A stretch of DNA of 58,105 nt from an uncultured Opitutaceae bacterium (GCA_937889545.1 CALAOT010000009.1:1-58105), one strand, 5' to 3'; counted from the stretch's first letter, positions 46,931-56,194 are shown. Notes: generated by a model not told the origin, from the sequence alone. Translations and numbers: made by a program.

Positions 46931-48361
46931 ATGCTAAAGATCACGCCTTTCGCCCACCCCCCGCTTGATCCCGGATTCCTTCCCGCCGCCCTCTGGAACC
47001 GCGCCTACCGCGCGCTGGTGGCAAACGACCCGGGCTCACGCACCCTTATTATCGCCCTGGAGCGCCAGGACGGCTGGGCGTCACGCCATCAGAGCCTCGT
47101 GCTGGGAGCGGACGATCCCTCGGCCGCCCTCAGCCTTCGCTACGCCGAGCGGCTGCTGAAGTTCCTCCTCTGGCAGAAGGGCGGTTGCACCGTCCGTGTG
47201 GCGGGCGCTCCCGAGATCGCGGCCCATCTGGACGCGGTCTACAGCCCGACCGGCGCGAGGGCCTTCGATCACTCCTTCATGGGCGAGAAGGTGTACGGGC
47301 GCGCGTTCAGCATCGGGGCCGCGCAGGCGGAGGACCTCCCGCGGGACCGGGACGCTGGCCTTCCCATCGGGCGCCACCTGGAAGGCTGCCGCATCGGATT
47401 CGATCTCGGGGGCAGCGACCGAAAGGCGGCCGCCGTCATCGATGGCAAGGTGGTGTTCTCCGAGGAGACGCCCTGGAGCCCCTATTTCGAGAGGGATCCG
47501 GCCTACCACATCGAGGGAATCCACCAATCGCTGTGCAGGGCCGCCGCCCACTTGCCGAGGGTCGACGCGATCGGCGGGAGCGCGGCGGGCGTGTACGTGA
47601 ACAACGAGGTGCGGGTCGCGTCCCTGTTCAGGGGAATACCTCCGGATGTGTTCGAACGCGACATCCGCAGGCTCTTTTTCACGCTTCAGGATCGCTGGGG
47701 GGGGATTCCTTTCGAGGTCGCCAACGACGGCGAAGTCGCCGCGCTCGCCGGATCGATGTCGCTTGGCGACAACGCCGTGCTCGGAATCTCCATGGGCACG
47801 AGCCAGGCGGCCGGCTACGTGAGGCCCAGCGGCGACATCACGCCCTGGCTCAACGAGCTCGCCTTCGCACCCGTCGACTACCGCCCGGACGCGCCCGTCG
47901 ATGAATGGTCCGGGGACGCAGGCTGCGGCGTGCAGTATTTCTCGCAGCAGGCCATCTCCCGGCTCGCAGAGCGGGCGGGCTTCGAATTGCCCGAAAGGAT
48001 GCCCGCGCAGGAGCGCCTGCTGGCGGTCCAGGCTGCGATGGCTGCGGGCGACCCGCGCGCTGAGAGGGTGTACGACTCCGTGGGCGCGTACCTCGGATAC
48101 TCGATCGGCCACTACGCCGAATTCTACGACCTTCGCCACGTGCTGGTCACCGGGCGCGTCACCTCGGGCACGGGCGGCGAGCGCATCCTCCAAAGGGCCC
48201 GCGGGGTGCTCGCGGCGGAGTTCCCGGCGGTTGCGAGCCGCACCCTCATCCGCATGCCCGACGAAAGGGACAAGCGCCACGGCCAGGCGGTCGCCGCGGC
48301 CAGCCTTCCCGCAATCCGCAAAACTGGGGGCTCGCATGCTGCCCCGACAGATTCCAGATAG
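46931..48361 (+). CDS. ROK-family sugar kinase-like protein
   Basis: A 476-residue protein. The central and C-terminal parts show the ROK/ASKHA fold: IGFDLGGSDRKAAAVIDGKV (phosphate-1 region, around 155), AIGGSAAGVYVNNEV, VANDGEVAALAGSMSLGDNA and VLGISMGTSQAAGYV. The usual zinc-binding Cys cluster of ROK kinases is not seen, and about 150 N-terminal residues are extra. It is likely an N-acetylhexosamine kinase by context, but the substrate is inferred. The PIG-L gene follows seven bases downstream. Confidence 0.7.
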   Translation: MLKITPFAHPPLDPGFLPAALWNRAYRALVANDPGSRTLIIALERQDGWASRHQSLVLGADDPSAALSLRYAERLLKFLLWQKGGCTVRVAGAPEIAAHLDAVYSPTGARAFDHSFMGEKVYGRAFSIGAAQAEDLPRDRDAGLPIGRHLEGCRIGFDLGGSDRKAAAVIDGKVVFSEETPWSPYFERDPAYHIEGIHQSLCRAAAHLPRVDAIGGSAAGVYVNNEVRVASLFRGIPPDVFERDIRRLFFTLQDRWGGIPFEVANDGEVAALAGSMSLGDNAVLGISMGTSQAAGYVRPSGDITPWLNELAFAPVDYRPDAPVDEWSGDAGCGVQYFSQQAISRLAERAGFELPERMPAQERLLAVQAAMAAGDPRAERVYDSVGAYLGYSIGHYAEFYDLRHVLVTGRVTSGTGGERILQRARGVLAAEFPAVASRTLIRMPDERDKRHGQAVAAASLPAIRKTGGSHAAPTDSR

Positions 48362-48367
48362 GTTCCC

Positions 48368-49219
48368 GTGAAATTATCCAACCCGCAGGCTGACATCTTT
48401 GTCCCCGATTCCGCCCTGACCCCCGAGGAGGCGCTCCGGAGGGTGACGCACCTGTGCGTCGTCGCCCACCAGGACGACATCGAGATCATGGCCCAGTCCG
48501 GCATCAGCGACTGCCTCGACCGGCCCGGCAAGGCGTTTGGCGGCGTTGTTGTCACGAACGGGGCGGGATCGCCCCGGACCGGCGCCTACGCCTCCTTTAC
48601 CGATGAGCAGATGCAGGCGGTGCGACGCAAGGAGCAGCGCGCGGCCGCAGGGCTCGGCCGCTACTCGATACAGCTGCAGCTCTCGCACAGGAGCGCGGAC
48701 GTCAAGCGGCCCGGCCATGCGGGGGTCGCACAGGATCTCGCCACAGTCTTCTCCTCATGCCGGCCGGAGGTGGTTTTTCTCCACAATCCCGCGGACAAGC
48801 ACGACACCCACGTCGGCGTCCTCCTGCGCTGCCTGGAGGCGATCCTTGCGCTTCCCGAGGAACGAAGGCCCGCCCGCATTCTTGGATGCGAGGTCTGGCG
48901 GGACCTCGACTGGCTTCCCGATCCGGATAAGGTCGCGCTTGACTCGGGCAGGCACCCGGAGCTCGCCCGCAAGCTGCTGGCGGCCTTCGACTCGCAGATA
49001 AGCGGCGGCAAGCGCTACGACCTCGCGGCCATCGGCAGGCGCTCAGCCAACGCGACTTTTTACGCGTCCCATGCGACAGACACCATGGCCAGCATCACCT
49101 GGGCCGTCGACCTGACCCCGGTCATCCGCAACGGAGGGCCCTCGGTCCTGGATTTCACGGCCGCGCTCGTCGCAAGGCTGGGGGCGGACGTGGCGCAGCG
49201 GCTGGGGAACCTGGGCTGA
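48368..49219 (+). CDS. PIG-L/LmbE-type deacetylase
   Basis: A 283-residue zinc-dependent deacetylase-like protein. The metal motif is VVAHQDDIEIMAQ, where the usual AHPDD has Gln for Pro, and the second ligand region is NPADKHDTHVGV. These enzymes deacetylate N-acetylglucosamine derivatives. Placed after a ROK kinase gene and near a NagB fusion, the likely substrate is an N-acetylhexosamine or its phosphate. Confidence 0.8.
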   Translation: MKLSNPQADIFVPDSALTPEEALRRVTHLCVVAHQDDIEIMAQSGISDCLDRPGKAFGGVVVTNGAGSPRTGAYASFTDEQMQAVRRKEQRAAAGLGRYSIQLQLSHRSADVKRPGHAGVAQDLATVFSSCRPEVVFLHNPADKHDTHVGVLLRCLEAILALPEERRPARILGCEVWRDLDWLPDPDKVALDSGRHPELARKLLAAFDSQISGGKRYDLAAIGRRSANATFYASHATDTMASITWAVDLTPVIRNGGPSVLDFTAALVARLGADVAQRLGNLG

Positions 49220-49240
49220 CACCGCCATTGGAACGGGCCG

Positions 49241-50128
49241 TCAGCTGCCCGGCTTTCGCGCGCGGTCGCCGTGCCGGTATGCCATCGGCGACACGCCGTA
49301 CGCGGTGTGAAACGCCCGGCTGAAGCTGTAGATCGACGTAAAGCCGCAGAGATCGCCAACTTCCGTCACCCGTCTCTGGCTCAGCCGCAGGAGCCCGCAG
49401 GCCTTTTCGAGACGCAGCCGCCGAAGGTGCCGCCCCAGGCTCACTCCGCACGAGGCTCGGAAGCGGGCCCGCAGGTGGCTCGCGCTGATCCCCAGGGAAC
49501 TGGCGATCTCCTTGGCGCTCAGCGGCTGGTCGGTGCCCAGCGCCAGCTGGTTGACCTGCATGATCATCCCGGGCGTCACGGACGGCTTCTGGTGCCGTCT
49601 GAGGATGGGCTCGGCTTGGCGTATCCTCTGGAGGAGAACAGCCAGGAGCAGGCTCGTGAGGTCCCCCTCGCCGCGGGTGAGGTAGGCCTCCACGAGCTCC
49701 GCCCCGGTCTGCCGGATGACCGGGGTGATCACAAAGGGACGGAACCGGAGCGCCTGGAGCGGCGCCGCGTCAACCATGTCGAACGTGATGAAAAGCCAGC
49801 GCAGCTCCTCTCGGCCGGGCTGAATGTAATCATGGAATTGAAAGGGCAGCACGAGCAGGCCCTCGCCCGGATTGAGGCGGATCGCTCGGTCGTCCACCGC
49901 CACGGTCACGGCCGTCTCAAGGGCGAGGATGAGAACGAAGCGATGGTGGAGCGCGCGGCCGCTCTGGGGCCGGTTCAGATCGGCGGCCGAGCGGCGGCAG
50001 AAGCAGATGATGTTATCCGGCAACGCCAGGGGAGCCGCGCGTTTTCCATGCAGCGGCCTGAGCGGCGACGGCAGCAGATTGGCGAGCTTGTCGAGCGAAA
50101 GGATGCGGGCGGTATGCGTAGCTGCCAT
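49241..50128 (-). CDS. AraC-family transcriptional regulator
   Basis: A 295-residue regulator. The N-terminal cupin-like sensing domain (about 50-150; LNPGEGLLVLPFQFHDYIQP) precedes two helix-turn-helix motifs: QPLSAKEIASSLGISASHLR and VTEVGDLCGFTSIYSFSRAF with AFHTAYGVSPMAYR. Start 50128 (MAATHTARIL) is used. Operator-like site B begins five bases upstream, which suggests autoregulation. It sits inside the amino-sugar region and is the natural candidate for binding sites A-C. Confidence 0.85.
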   Translation of the reverse strand: MAATHTARILSLDKLANLLPSPLRPLHGKRAAPLALPDNIICFCRRSAADLNRPQSGRALHHRFVLILALETAVTVAVDDRAIRLNPGEGLLVLPFQFHDYIQPGREELRWLFITFDMVDAAPLQALRFRPFVITPVIRQTGAELVEAYLTRGEGDLTSLLLAVLLQRIRQAEPILRRHQKPSVTPGMIMQVNQLALGTDQPLSAKEIASSLGISASHLRARFRASCGVSLGRHLRRLRLEKACGLLRLSQRRVTEVGDLCGFTSIYSFSRAFHTAYGVSPMAYRHGDRARKPGS

Positions 50129-50132
50129 TATT

Positions 50133-50167
50133 GTTAAAACCATCGCAAATCATGCCGTTTTTTAACC
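50133..50167. promoter_or_regulatory. Operator-like site B, at the araC-type gene start
   Basis: A 35-bp site: GTTAAAACCATCG (50133-50145), then TGCCGTTTTTTAACC (50153-50167). It abuts the regulator's start codon and could block its ribosome binding or promoter. It is also 318 bases before the carbamoyltransferase gene on the other strand. Confidence 0.65.
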
Positions 50168-50484
50168 GAGACGCCAGCGTCTTCATGGGCTCATCAGGGA
50201 CAAACCGACGAATCTGCCCATCCCGGCGGGGTTCGTTCACCGGGACCGAACCCCTATCACTCGGTGCGTGCGCCTATTGCGGACACGCCGCGGGCCCGTA
50301 CCGGCTGCTTCGGCATCCGGGCCCCTTTTTCTGTTCTGACACGGAAGAAGGTGGATAGCCTCGGTCGAAGTCTGCAATATCGGCGCATGGATAGGCAGCC
50401 GCCTCCGCGCCCCGCGAACCGCCAGGGATTCCACGCCGCTCCCGTGCCGGCGGCCGAATAGCCCCCCAGTACTGTTCCGCAAAA
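50168..50484. other. Leader before the carbamoyltransferase gene
   Basis: These 317 bases between site B and the carbamoyltransferase start contain no gene I can support. The promoter for the carbamoyltransferase operon is presumably here, but no clear -35/-10 stood out. Confidence 0.35.
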
Positions 50485-52323
50485 ATGACCGCGATCCTGG
50501 GCCTGTCCGCCTATTACCACGATTCAGCGGCCGCATTGATAGTGGACGGGCGGATCGTCGCGGCCGCGCAGGAGGAGCGCTTCACGCGCGTGAAGCACGA
50601 CCACAGGTTCCCGCGACATGCAATCGATTACTGCCTTTCAGAGGGCGGGCTTAAGCCGGAGGACATCGACCACGTGGTCTTCTACGAGAAGCCGTTCCTC
50701 AAGTTCGAGCGGCTGCTTGAGACCTATCTTGCGGTCGCCCCGGCAGGGTTTCCCTCGTTCCTCATGGCGATGCCCCTGTGGGTCCATGAAAAACTCCGGC
50801 TGCCAAGCCAGATGAGCCGCGGCCTGGACCACAGGTACACCAAGAGGTACGTCTTTCTGGAACACCACGAGTCGCACGCGGCGAGCGCCTTCTTCCCCTC
50901 GCCGTTCGAGGAGGCCGCCATCCTGACGCTTGACGGGGTCGGGGAATGGGCCACGGCAACTCTTGGCCACGGACGCGGCAACAAGATTGAGCTGAGCCAT
51001 GAAATGAGGTTCCCGCATTCGCTGGGCCTCCTTTATTCGGTGTTCACTTACTTCTGCGGCTTCAAGGTCAACAGCGGGGAGTACAAGCTCATGGGACTGG
51101 CACCGTTTGGCGTGCCAAGATACGAGGGCCTGATCCTGGATAAGCTAATGGACCTGAAGGAGGACGGCTCATTCCGCATGGATCTGTCGTACTTTGACTA
51201 TTGCGCGGGCCTGACGATGACCTCGCGAAGGTTCGACCGTCTGTTCGGCGGCCCGCCCCGCCGGCCCGAGTCCCCGATCACCCAGCGGGAGTCTGATCTC
51301 GCCGCGTCGATCCAGAAGGTGACCGAGCTCGTCATGCTTCGGATGGCCGCCCATCTGCATCAGCTGACCGGCTCCAGGAATCTCTGCCTTGCGGGCGGCG
51401 TCGCGCTCAACTGTGTCGGAAACGGACGGCTGCTGCGCGAGGCGCGCTTCGAGAGGATCTGGATCCAGCCGGCCTCGAGCGATGCGGGCGGAGCCCTGGG
51501 CGCGGCGATGTTTGTGTGGCACCAGCTCCTGGAGAACGAGCGGGTGCCGCAGATTCCGGATGGCCAGAGGGCTTCCCTGCTCGGGCCCTCATACCCAGCC
51601 GATGAGACCGAGAACATGCTGCGGGAGAAAAGGGCGGTGTACCGGCGCTTCGCCGCTGGAAGCGGGCTTTTCGAGGAGGTCGCAAGGCTCATCGCGAGCG
51701 GCAAGGTGATCGGGTGGATGCAGGGGCGGATGGAATTCGGCCCAAGGGCGCTCGGCGCCCGAAGCATCCTGGGCGATGCGCGAAACCCCGAGATGCAGAG
51801 CGTGATGAACCTCAAGGTGAAGTTCCGCGAGTCGTTCCGGCCGTTCGCCCCGATCGTGCTGCGCGACCGCGCCCACGAGTACTTCGAGCTGAGGCCCGAC
51901 CAGGACAGCCCGTACATGCTCCTCGTGGCTCCGGTCCGCAGCGACAAGCTGCTGGCTTCGGGGGACAACGCCGCCGAAGCCGCGGGCCTGGACATGATCC
52001 GCAGGATCCGTTCCGTCGTTCCGGCGGTCACGCATGTCGACAACACCGCCCGGATCCAGACGGTTGACCGCGACCGGAATCCCAGGCTTTTCAGCCTCCT
52101 GGAGGCCTTTGCGGCCCTGACGGGGTGCCCGGTGATGATCAACACAAGCTTCAACGTCCGCGGCGAGCCCATCGTGTGCACCCCGGCCGACGCCTATCGC
52201 TGCTTCATGGCCACGAGCATCGACGCGCTGGTGATCGACGAATTCCTTCTGCTGAAGGCAGAGCAGCCTGAAGATGCCCGCCCGAGCCTCGAAGCCTACC
52301 TGGGAACCTACCGGAACGACTAG
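50485..52323 (+). CDS. Carbamoyltransferase (NodU/TobZ family)
   Basis: A 612-residue enzyme that transfers carbamoyl from carbamoyl phosphate, via carbamoyl-AMP, to a hydroxyl of a sugar or natural product. Seen are LGLSAYYHDSAAALIVDGRI at the start, EHHESHAASAFFPSPFEEAA, LAGGVALNCVGNGRLL and the YrdC-like end GRMEFGPRALGARSIL, with INTSFNVRGEPIVCTP. Length is right. It begins a three-gene set with SxtJ and DUF5989, a known neighbourhood. Confidence 0.9.
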   Translation: MTAILGLSAYYHDSAAALIVDGRIVAAAQEERFTRVKHDHRFPRHAIDYCLSEGGLKPEDIDHVVFYEKPFLKFERLLETYLAVAPAGFPSFLMAMPLWVHEKLRLPSQMSRGLDHRYTKRYVFLEHHESHAASAFFPSPFEEAAILTLDGVGEWATATLGHGRGNKIELSHEMRFPHSLGLLYSVFTYFCGFKVNSGEYKLMGLAPFGVPRYEGLILDKLMDLKEDGSFRMDLSYFDYCAGLTMTSRRFDRLFGGPPRRPESPITQRESDLAASIQKVTELVMLRMAAHLHQLTGSRNLCLAGGVALNCVGNGRLLREARFERIWIQPASSDAGGALGAAMFVWHQLLENERVPQIPDGQRASLLGPSYPADETENMLREKRAVYRRFAAGSGLFEEVARLIASGKVIGWMQGRMEFGPRALGARSILGDARNPEMQSVMNLKVKFRESFRPFAPIVLRDRAHEYFELRPDQDSPYMLLVAPVRSDKLLASGDNAAEAAGLDMIRRIRSVVPAVTHVDNTARIQTVDRDRNPRLFSLLEAFAALTGCPVMINTSFNVRGEPIVCTPADAYRCFMATSIDALVIDEFLLLKAEQPEDARPSLEAYLGTYRND

Positions 52324-52376
52324 ATGCCTGCATCCGCACCGCGCCGAACATCCCCAACGCCAATCCGCCGACACAA

Positions 52377-52790
52377 ATGTCCCTGATCCGCATCAACAGG
52401 AACCCCAGCGGCCGCCAACTCCTCGTCTTCGGCGTGGCGTGGCTCGTCCTGCTGGGGCTGTTTGGCTGGCAAACATGGCCCCGGGGCCGGCATTGGGCCG
52501 CGGAGGCGGCCTGGGCGCTGGCCGCGCTCGTGCCGCTGGCCGGCCTGATCAGCCGGCGTTTCCTGCGGCTTGTCTACCTAGCATTGAGCTATGCGACGTT
52601 CCCGCTGGGATTCGTCGTGTCCCGCGTTATCCTCGCGCTCGTGTACTACCTTGCAGTGACGCCGATCGGCCTGACAATGCGCCTCTTCCACTACGATCCG
52701 CTTTCCAGGCGATTCGATCCAAAGGCTCAGAGCTATTGGATCCGTCGGGACGGGACGAAGCCCCCCGAGAGCTACTTCCAACAGAGTTAA
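52377..52790 (+). CDS. SxtJ-family membrane protein
   Basis: A 137-residue protein with three hydrophobic stretches (LLVFGVAWLVLLGLFGW, AAEAAWALAALVPLAGLISR, LALVYYLAVTPIGLTMRLF) and the conserved end RLFHYDPLSRRFDPKAQSYW followed by IRRDG. This is the SxtJ family, commonly encoded next to carbamoyltransferases and named from saxitoxin clusters. Its function is not established. Confidence 0.8.
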   Translation: MSLIRINRNPSGRQLLVFGVAWLVLLGLFGWQTWPRGRHWAAEAAWALAALVPLAGLISRRFLRLVYLALSYATFPLGFVVSRVILALVYYLAVTPIGLTMRLFHYDPLSRRFDPKAQSYWIRRDGTKPPESYFQQS

Positions 52791-52792
52791 CC

Positions 52793-52990
52793 ATGGCCGA
52801 CCCCGGGAAAAATTCTTTCAGCAAACAGGCCGAGGGGAAGCAGAGGGGCCCCCTGGCCGAATTCTGCGGGTTTGTCCTCCACAACAAGAAATGGTGGCTC
52901 ACGCCGATCATCATCGTGCTGATCCTGGTCGGCTTCCTGGCCGTCCTCGGCGGCTCCGGCGTGGCGCCCTTCATCTACACGCTGTTCTGA
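52793..52990 (+). CDS. DUF5989-family small membrane protein
   Basis: A 65-residue protein: MADPGKNSFSKQAEGKQRGP, then FCGFVLHNKKWWLTPIIIVL and a single membrane helix ending GVAPFIYTLF. It follows SxtJ after two bases. DUF5989 proteins regularly accompany SxtJ and carbamoyltransferase genes; no role is known. Confidence 0.8.
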   Translation: MADPGKNSFSKQAEGKQRGPLAEFCGFVLHNKKWWLTPIIIVLILVGFLAVLGGSGVAPFIYTLF

Positions 52991-53018
52991 CCTGGGTGCG
53001 TGCGCACCGGGTCTTCCG

Positions 53019-54031
53019 CTAGGTCAATTCCGCGCGCATCCGTGAAATGAGGCGCTCGATCGATTCGGTGACCTCCGGGTTGCCCTCGTGCATTGAGAGG
53101 CTCCTCGCCTCGGCCAGGTGCGACATCACCTCCCCCTTGCGCTTGAGCCGGTAGAGCTTCAGCGCGAGCGTGAGTTCGAAGGTGGCATTCACCGGGCAGC
53201 CGCGCTCGGCCAGACGACCTTGCAAGCATAAAACACGATTACCCGTCCGGCGAGGAGGGCCCGCTTCAGCGCGGTGAGCGAGAAATCGGCGCCCTCTGCG
53301 CCGATCAGCTTCCTCTCGGCCCACGCGGTGAAGAGGCCGCGGGCCGCCCCGACGGCGAGCCAGGGAAGGAGCGGTGCCACGTCCCGCTTCCATCCGAGCC
53401 GGCCCCGGCGCCACCAGAAAACCACGAGAAGGACCGCAGGCTGCGTGGCCGTCACGGTCTTCGTCAGAAGGGCCAGGACAAAGAACCCGAATGCGCACCG
53501 GTACGGGGCCCTCCTGCGGGTCTCGTCAAAGCGCAGGCAGACGAGGGCGGCCCCGAGGTAAAACACCGCCGACAGCGTGTTCTTTTGCTCCGAGATTCAG
53601 GCCACGGACTCTACGCAGACCGGGTGCAGGGCAAAGAGCAGGCCTGCGAGGACGGGAACGGGCAATGAAAGCCTGCGCAGGACCACAACCAGCACCCACG
53701 CAGCGGCCGCATGGAGCGCCGCATTTGCAAGGTGGTAGCCAAGAGCCGAGTCACCCCAGAGCCGGTGCTCGATCCAAAACGCGCTGTGGAGGACCGGATA
53801 GTACTGCTGGGTCGCGCCCGCCTCGAACCAGATCCGCCACAGCCCGTGAAGCGAGCGCAGCAGGGGCTTGGTCACATGGGCGTCGTCGTCCCAGAGAAAG
53901 CCGCCCCTTAACGCCGGGAGATAGGCGAGAAGGACCGCGGCCAGAAACAAGCCTGCCGAGCCCGCGGCCTTGGGGTCCGCCCAGGCTGGCTTCGCCGACC
54001 TTACGACGGGAGGGGATCCCACGGCGCCCAT
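53019..54031 (-). pseudogene. Decayed TMTC-like (glycosyltransferase/TPR) membrane protein
   Basis: From 54031 the frame gives GGFLWDDDAHVTKPLLRSLH, QQYYPVLHSAFWIEHRLWGD and FALHPVCVESVA-stop-ISEQKNTLSAVFYL. This is the conserved start of TMTC/DUF1736-like multi-pass proteins (HPVHVESVAW-I-x-E-x-K-N). The TGA at 53597-53599 replaces the Trp. The same frame continues to a stop at 53189, and the C-terminal part (NATFELTLALKLYRLKRKGE) is in another frame with the middle TPR region missing. Nonsense plus deletion: non-functional. Confidence 0.7.
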
Positions 54032-54127
54032 TCGGCACGATGCGCGAAAACGCGTCAAGAGTCCGCTCCGCGGGCGACCGGCCCGGGGCCGCCTCCGTCC
54101 GCCGGGATTCCGCCGAGTAGCAGCGAT

Positions 54128-54161
54128 GTTAAAAACATAGTCATTTCTGCCATTTTTTAAC
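54128..54161. promoter_or_regulatory. Operator-like site C, upstream of the nagB fusion
   Basis: A 34-bp site: GTTAAAAACAT (54128-54138), middle, then TGCCATTTTTTAAC (54148-54161). It is 66 bases before the nagB-fusion start and 97 from the divergent decayed membrane gene, so it could serve both. Confidence 0.7.
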
Positions 54162-54226
54162 GCGGCCGATGCGAATATCATCGCTGCTGCCGTCCGGATA
54201 TCCGAAATTCCCCGGCGCACATCCCC

Positions 54227-56194
54227 ATGACCGGTCCGTCGACCGCAACCCCCAGCCGATTCGAGCACGTCCCGGTGACAGTGTATCCGACCAGCGCCGA
54301 GGGCTCCCGCGCGGTCGCGCGCGAGATCGCGGCCTTCATCAGGGCGCCGCGGCCCGGGAACCGGCCGGCGGTGCTGGGGCTGGCGACGGGCTCCACCCCG
54401 CTCAGCCTCTATGCGGAGCTTGTCAGGATGCACCGCGAGGAGGCCCTGAGCTTCGCGAACGTCATCACCTTCAACCTGGACGAATACTACCCGATGCAGC
54501 CGGAGGACCCGCGCAGCTACCGGCACTTCATGAGGGTGCACCTGTTCGACCACATCGACATCCCGCCAGGCAACGCGCAGGTGCCGGATGGCTCCGTGCC
54601 GGCCGCGGCGCTCGATGCCCACTGCGCCGAATACGAGAAGAAGATACAGGCCGCGGGCGGGATAGGTTTCCAGATCTTGGGGATCGGCCGCACGGGCCAC
54701 ATCGGATTCAACGAGCCCGGGAGCGCCCGCCGGTCCCGCACGCGAATGGTGAACCTGGATTCGATCACGCGGCGCGACGCGTCGGAGGAATTCGGAGGCG
54801 AGGAGAACACGCCGCGGCGCGCGATCACGATGGGGGTGAAGACAATCCTGGACGCCCGCCGCATCGTCCTGATGGCCTGGGGGCAGCACAAGGCCGAGAT
54901 CGTCCGCGCGGCGGCGGAGGGGCCAGTCGCCTCGCAGGTGACCGCGTCCTTCCTCCAGGAGCACGACCAGATCCAATTTGCCGTCGACGCCGCCGCGGCC
55001 GGCGCGCTCACCCGCTACCGGACGCCGTGGCTGATCGGGGCGTTGGGCGACCAGGGGCTCGAATGGGACCCGCACATGGTGCGCCGCGCCATCATCTGGC
55101 TCTCGCAGATGCGCAGGAAGGCCGTGCTCAAGCTCACCGACGACGACTACAACGAGGCGGGGCTCCAGGACCTGCTGCGGATCCACGGCCCGGCCTACGG
55201 GGTGAATCTGGCGGGCTTCTACCAGCTCCAGCACACGATAACCGGATGGCCGGGGGGCCGCGATCCCAAGCGCACAAGGCCCGGGGACGCCCCCGTACGG
55301 CCGCTGCGCGCGGCATCGGCCGCCGTTTTCCCGAAGCGCGTCCTCGTCGTAGCCCCGCATCCAGATGACGACGTGATCGGGATGGGCGGCACGCTCTGCC
55401 GCCTGGTCGAGCACGGCCACGAGGTCCACATCGCCTACCAGGTTTCCGGCTCCAACGCCGTGTCGGACGAGGCCCTCATGCGCGCCCTGCGCTTCGCGGG
55501 CGACGCCGGCCTGGCGAGTCCGGCAAGCGCGGAGAAGCTGCGCTCGATGTGCGCGGCGCACGAGTCGGCGGGCTCGCTGCCCGAGACCCCGGAGATCGCT
55601 CACTGGAAGGGCCTCGTCCGCCGCCAGGAGGTGCTCGCCGCCGCCCGGGTCTGCGGGGTCCCTTCGGGAAGGCTCCATTTCCTCGATCTTCCATTCTACC
55701 ACACGGGCCCCGGGCGAAGGAGGCAGCTGGGGGACGAGGACGGCGCCATCATGAGGGAGCTCCTGGGCGGCGTCCGCCCCCACCTCATCTTCGCCGCGGG
55801 AGACCTGGACGATCCGCACGGGACCCACCGGCTCTGCCTGCGCGCCCTGCACGACGCGCTGGCGGGATCGTCTGGGGAGCCGTGGGTGCGCGAATGCGAG
55901 CTCTGGCTTTACCGGGGCGCCTGGTCGGAATGGTCCGCGGACGAGATCGATCTCGCGGTGCCCCTCAGCCCCCAGGAGGTACTCCGGCGCCGGCGCGCGA
56001 TCTTCTGCCACGAGACGCAGAAGGACATGGCGCTTTTCCTGGGCGACGACCGCCGCGAGTTCTGGGAGCGCTCCGAGGACCGCAGCCGGCGGCTCGCCGA
56101 GACCTACAACGCCCTGGGACTCGCCGAGTATGAGGCGATCGAGGCCTTCAAGCGATTTTCCCCCGATGAATTCCTCCGCGATCTGCCTCTTTAG
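54227..56194 (+). CDS. nagB: Glucosamine-6-phosphate deaminase fused to a PIG-L deacetylase domain
   Basis: A 655-residue fusion. Residues about 15-275 are NagB-like: GLATGSTPLSLYAELVRMHR, TFNLDEYYP (D85, matching E. coli D72) and GIGRTGHIGFNEPG, where T156 stands at the position of E. coli D141 before H158. Residues about 340-650 are PIG-L-like: VVAPHPDDDVIGMGGTLCRL and DLDDPHGTHRLCLRAL. The fusion would deacetylate and deaminate amino-sugar phosphates. The architecture is known in Bacteroidota and Verrucomicrobiota. It lies downstream of site C; its stop overlaps the GH20 start by 29 bases. Confidence 0.85.
   Translation: MTGPSTATPSRFEHVPVTVYPTSAEGSRAVAREIAAFIRAPRPGNRPAVLGLATGSTPLSLYAELVRMHREEALSFANVITFNLDEYYPMQPEDPRSYRHFMRVHLFDHIDIPPGNAQVPDGSVPAAALDAHCAEYEKKIQAAGGIGFQILGIGRTGHIGFNEPGSARRSRTRMVNLDSITRRDASEEFGGEENTPRRAITMGVKTILDARRIVLMAWGQHKAEIVRAAAEGPVASQVTASFLQEHDQIQFAVDAAAAGALTRYRTPWLIGALGDQGLEWDPHMVRRAIIWLSQMRRKAVLKLTDDDYNEAGLQDLLRIHGPAYGVNLAGFYQLQHTITGWPGGRDPKRTRPGDAPVRPLRAASAAVFPKRVLVVAPHPDDDVIGMGGTLCRLVEHGHEVHIAYQVSGSNAVSDEALMRALRFAGDAGLASPASAEKLRSMCAAHESAGSLPETPEIAHWKGLVRRQEVLAAARVCGVPSGRLHFLDLPFYHTGPGRRRQLGDEDGAIMRELLGGVRPHLIFAAGDLDDPHGTHRLCLRALHDALAGSSGEPWVRECELWLYRGAWSEWSADEIDLAVPLSPQEVLRRRRAIFCHETQKDMALFLGDDRREFWERSEDRSRRLAETYNALGLAEYEAIEAFKRFSPDEFLRDLPL

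Noticed and set aside
49196..49240. Possible terminator hairpin after the PIG-L gene
   Set aside because: GCTGAC and GTCAGC can pair, but the stem is six bases with a 19-base loop and no T-run; too weak to annotate.
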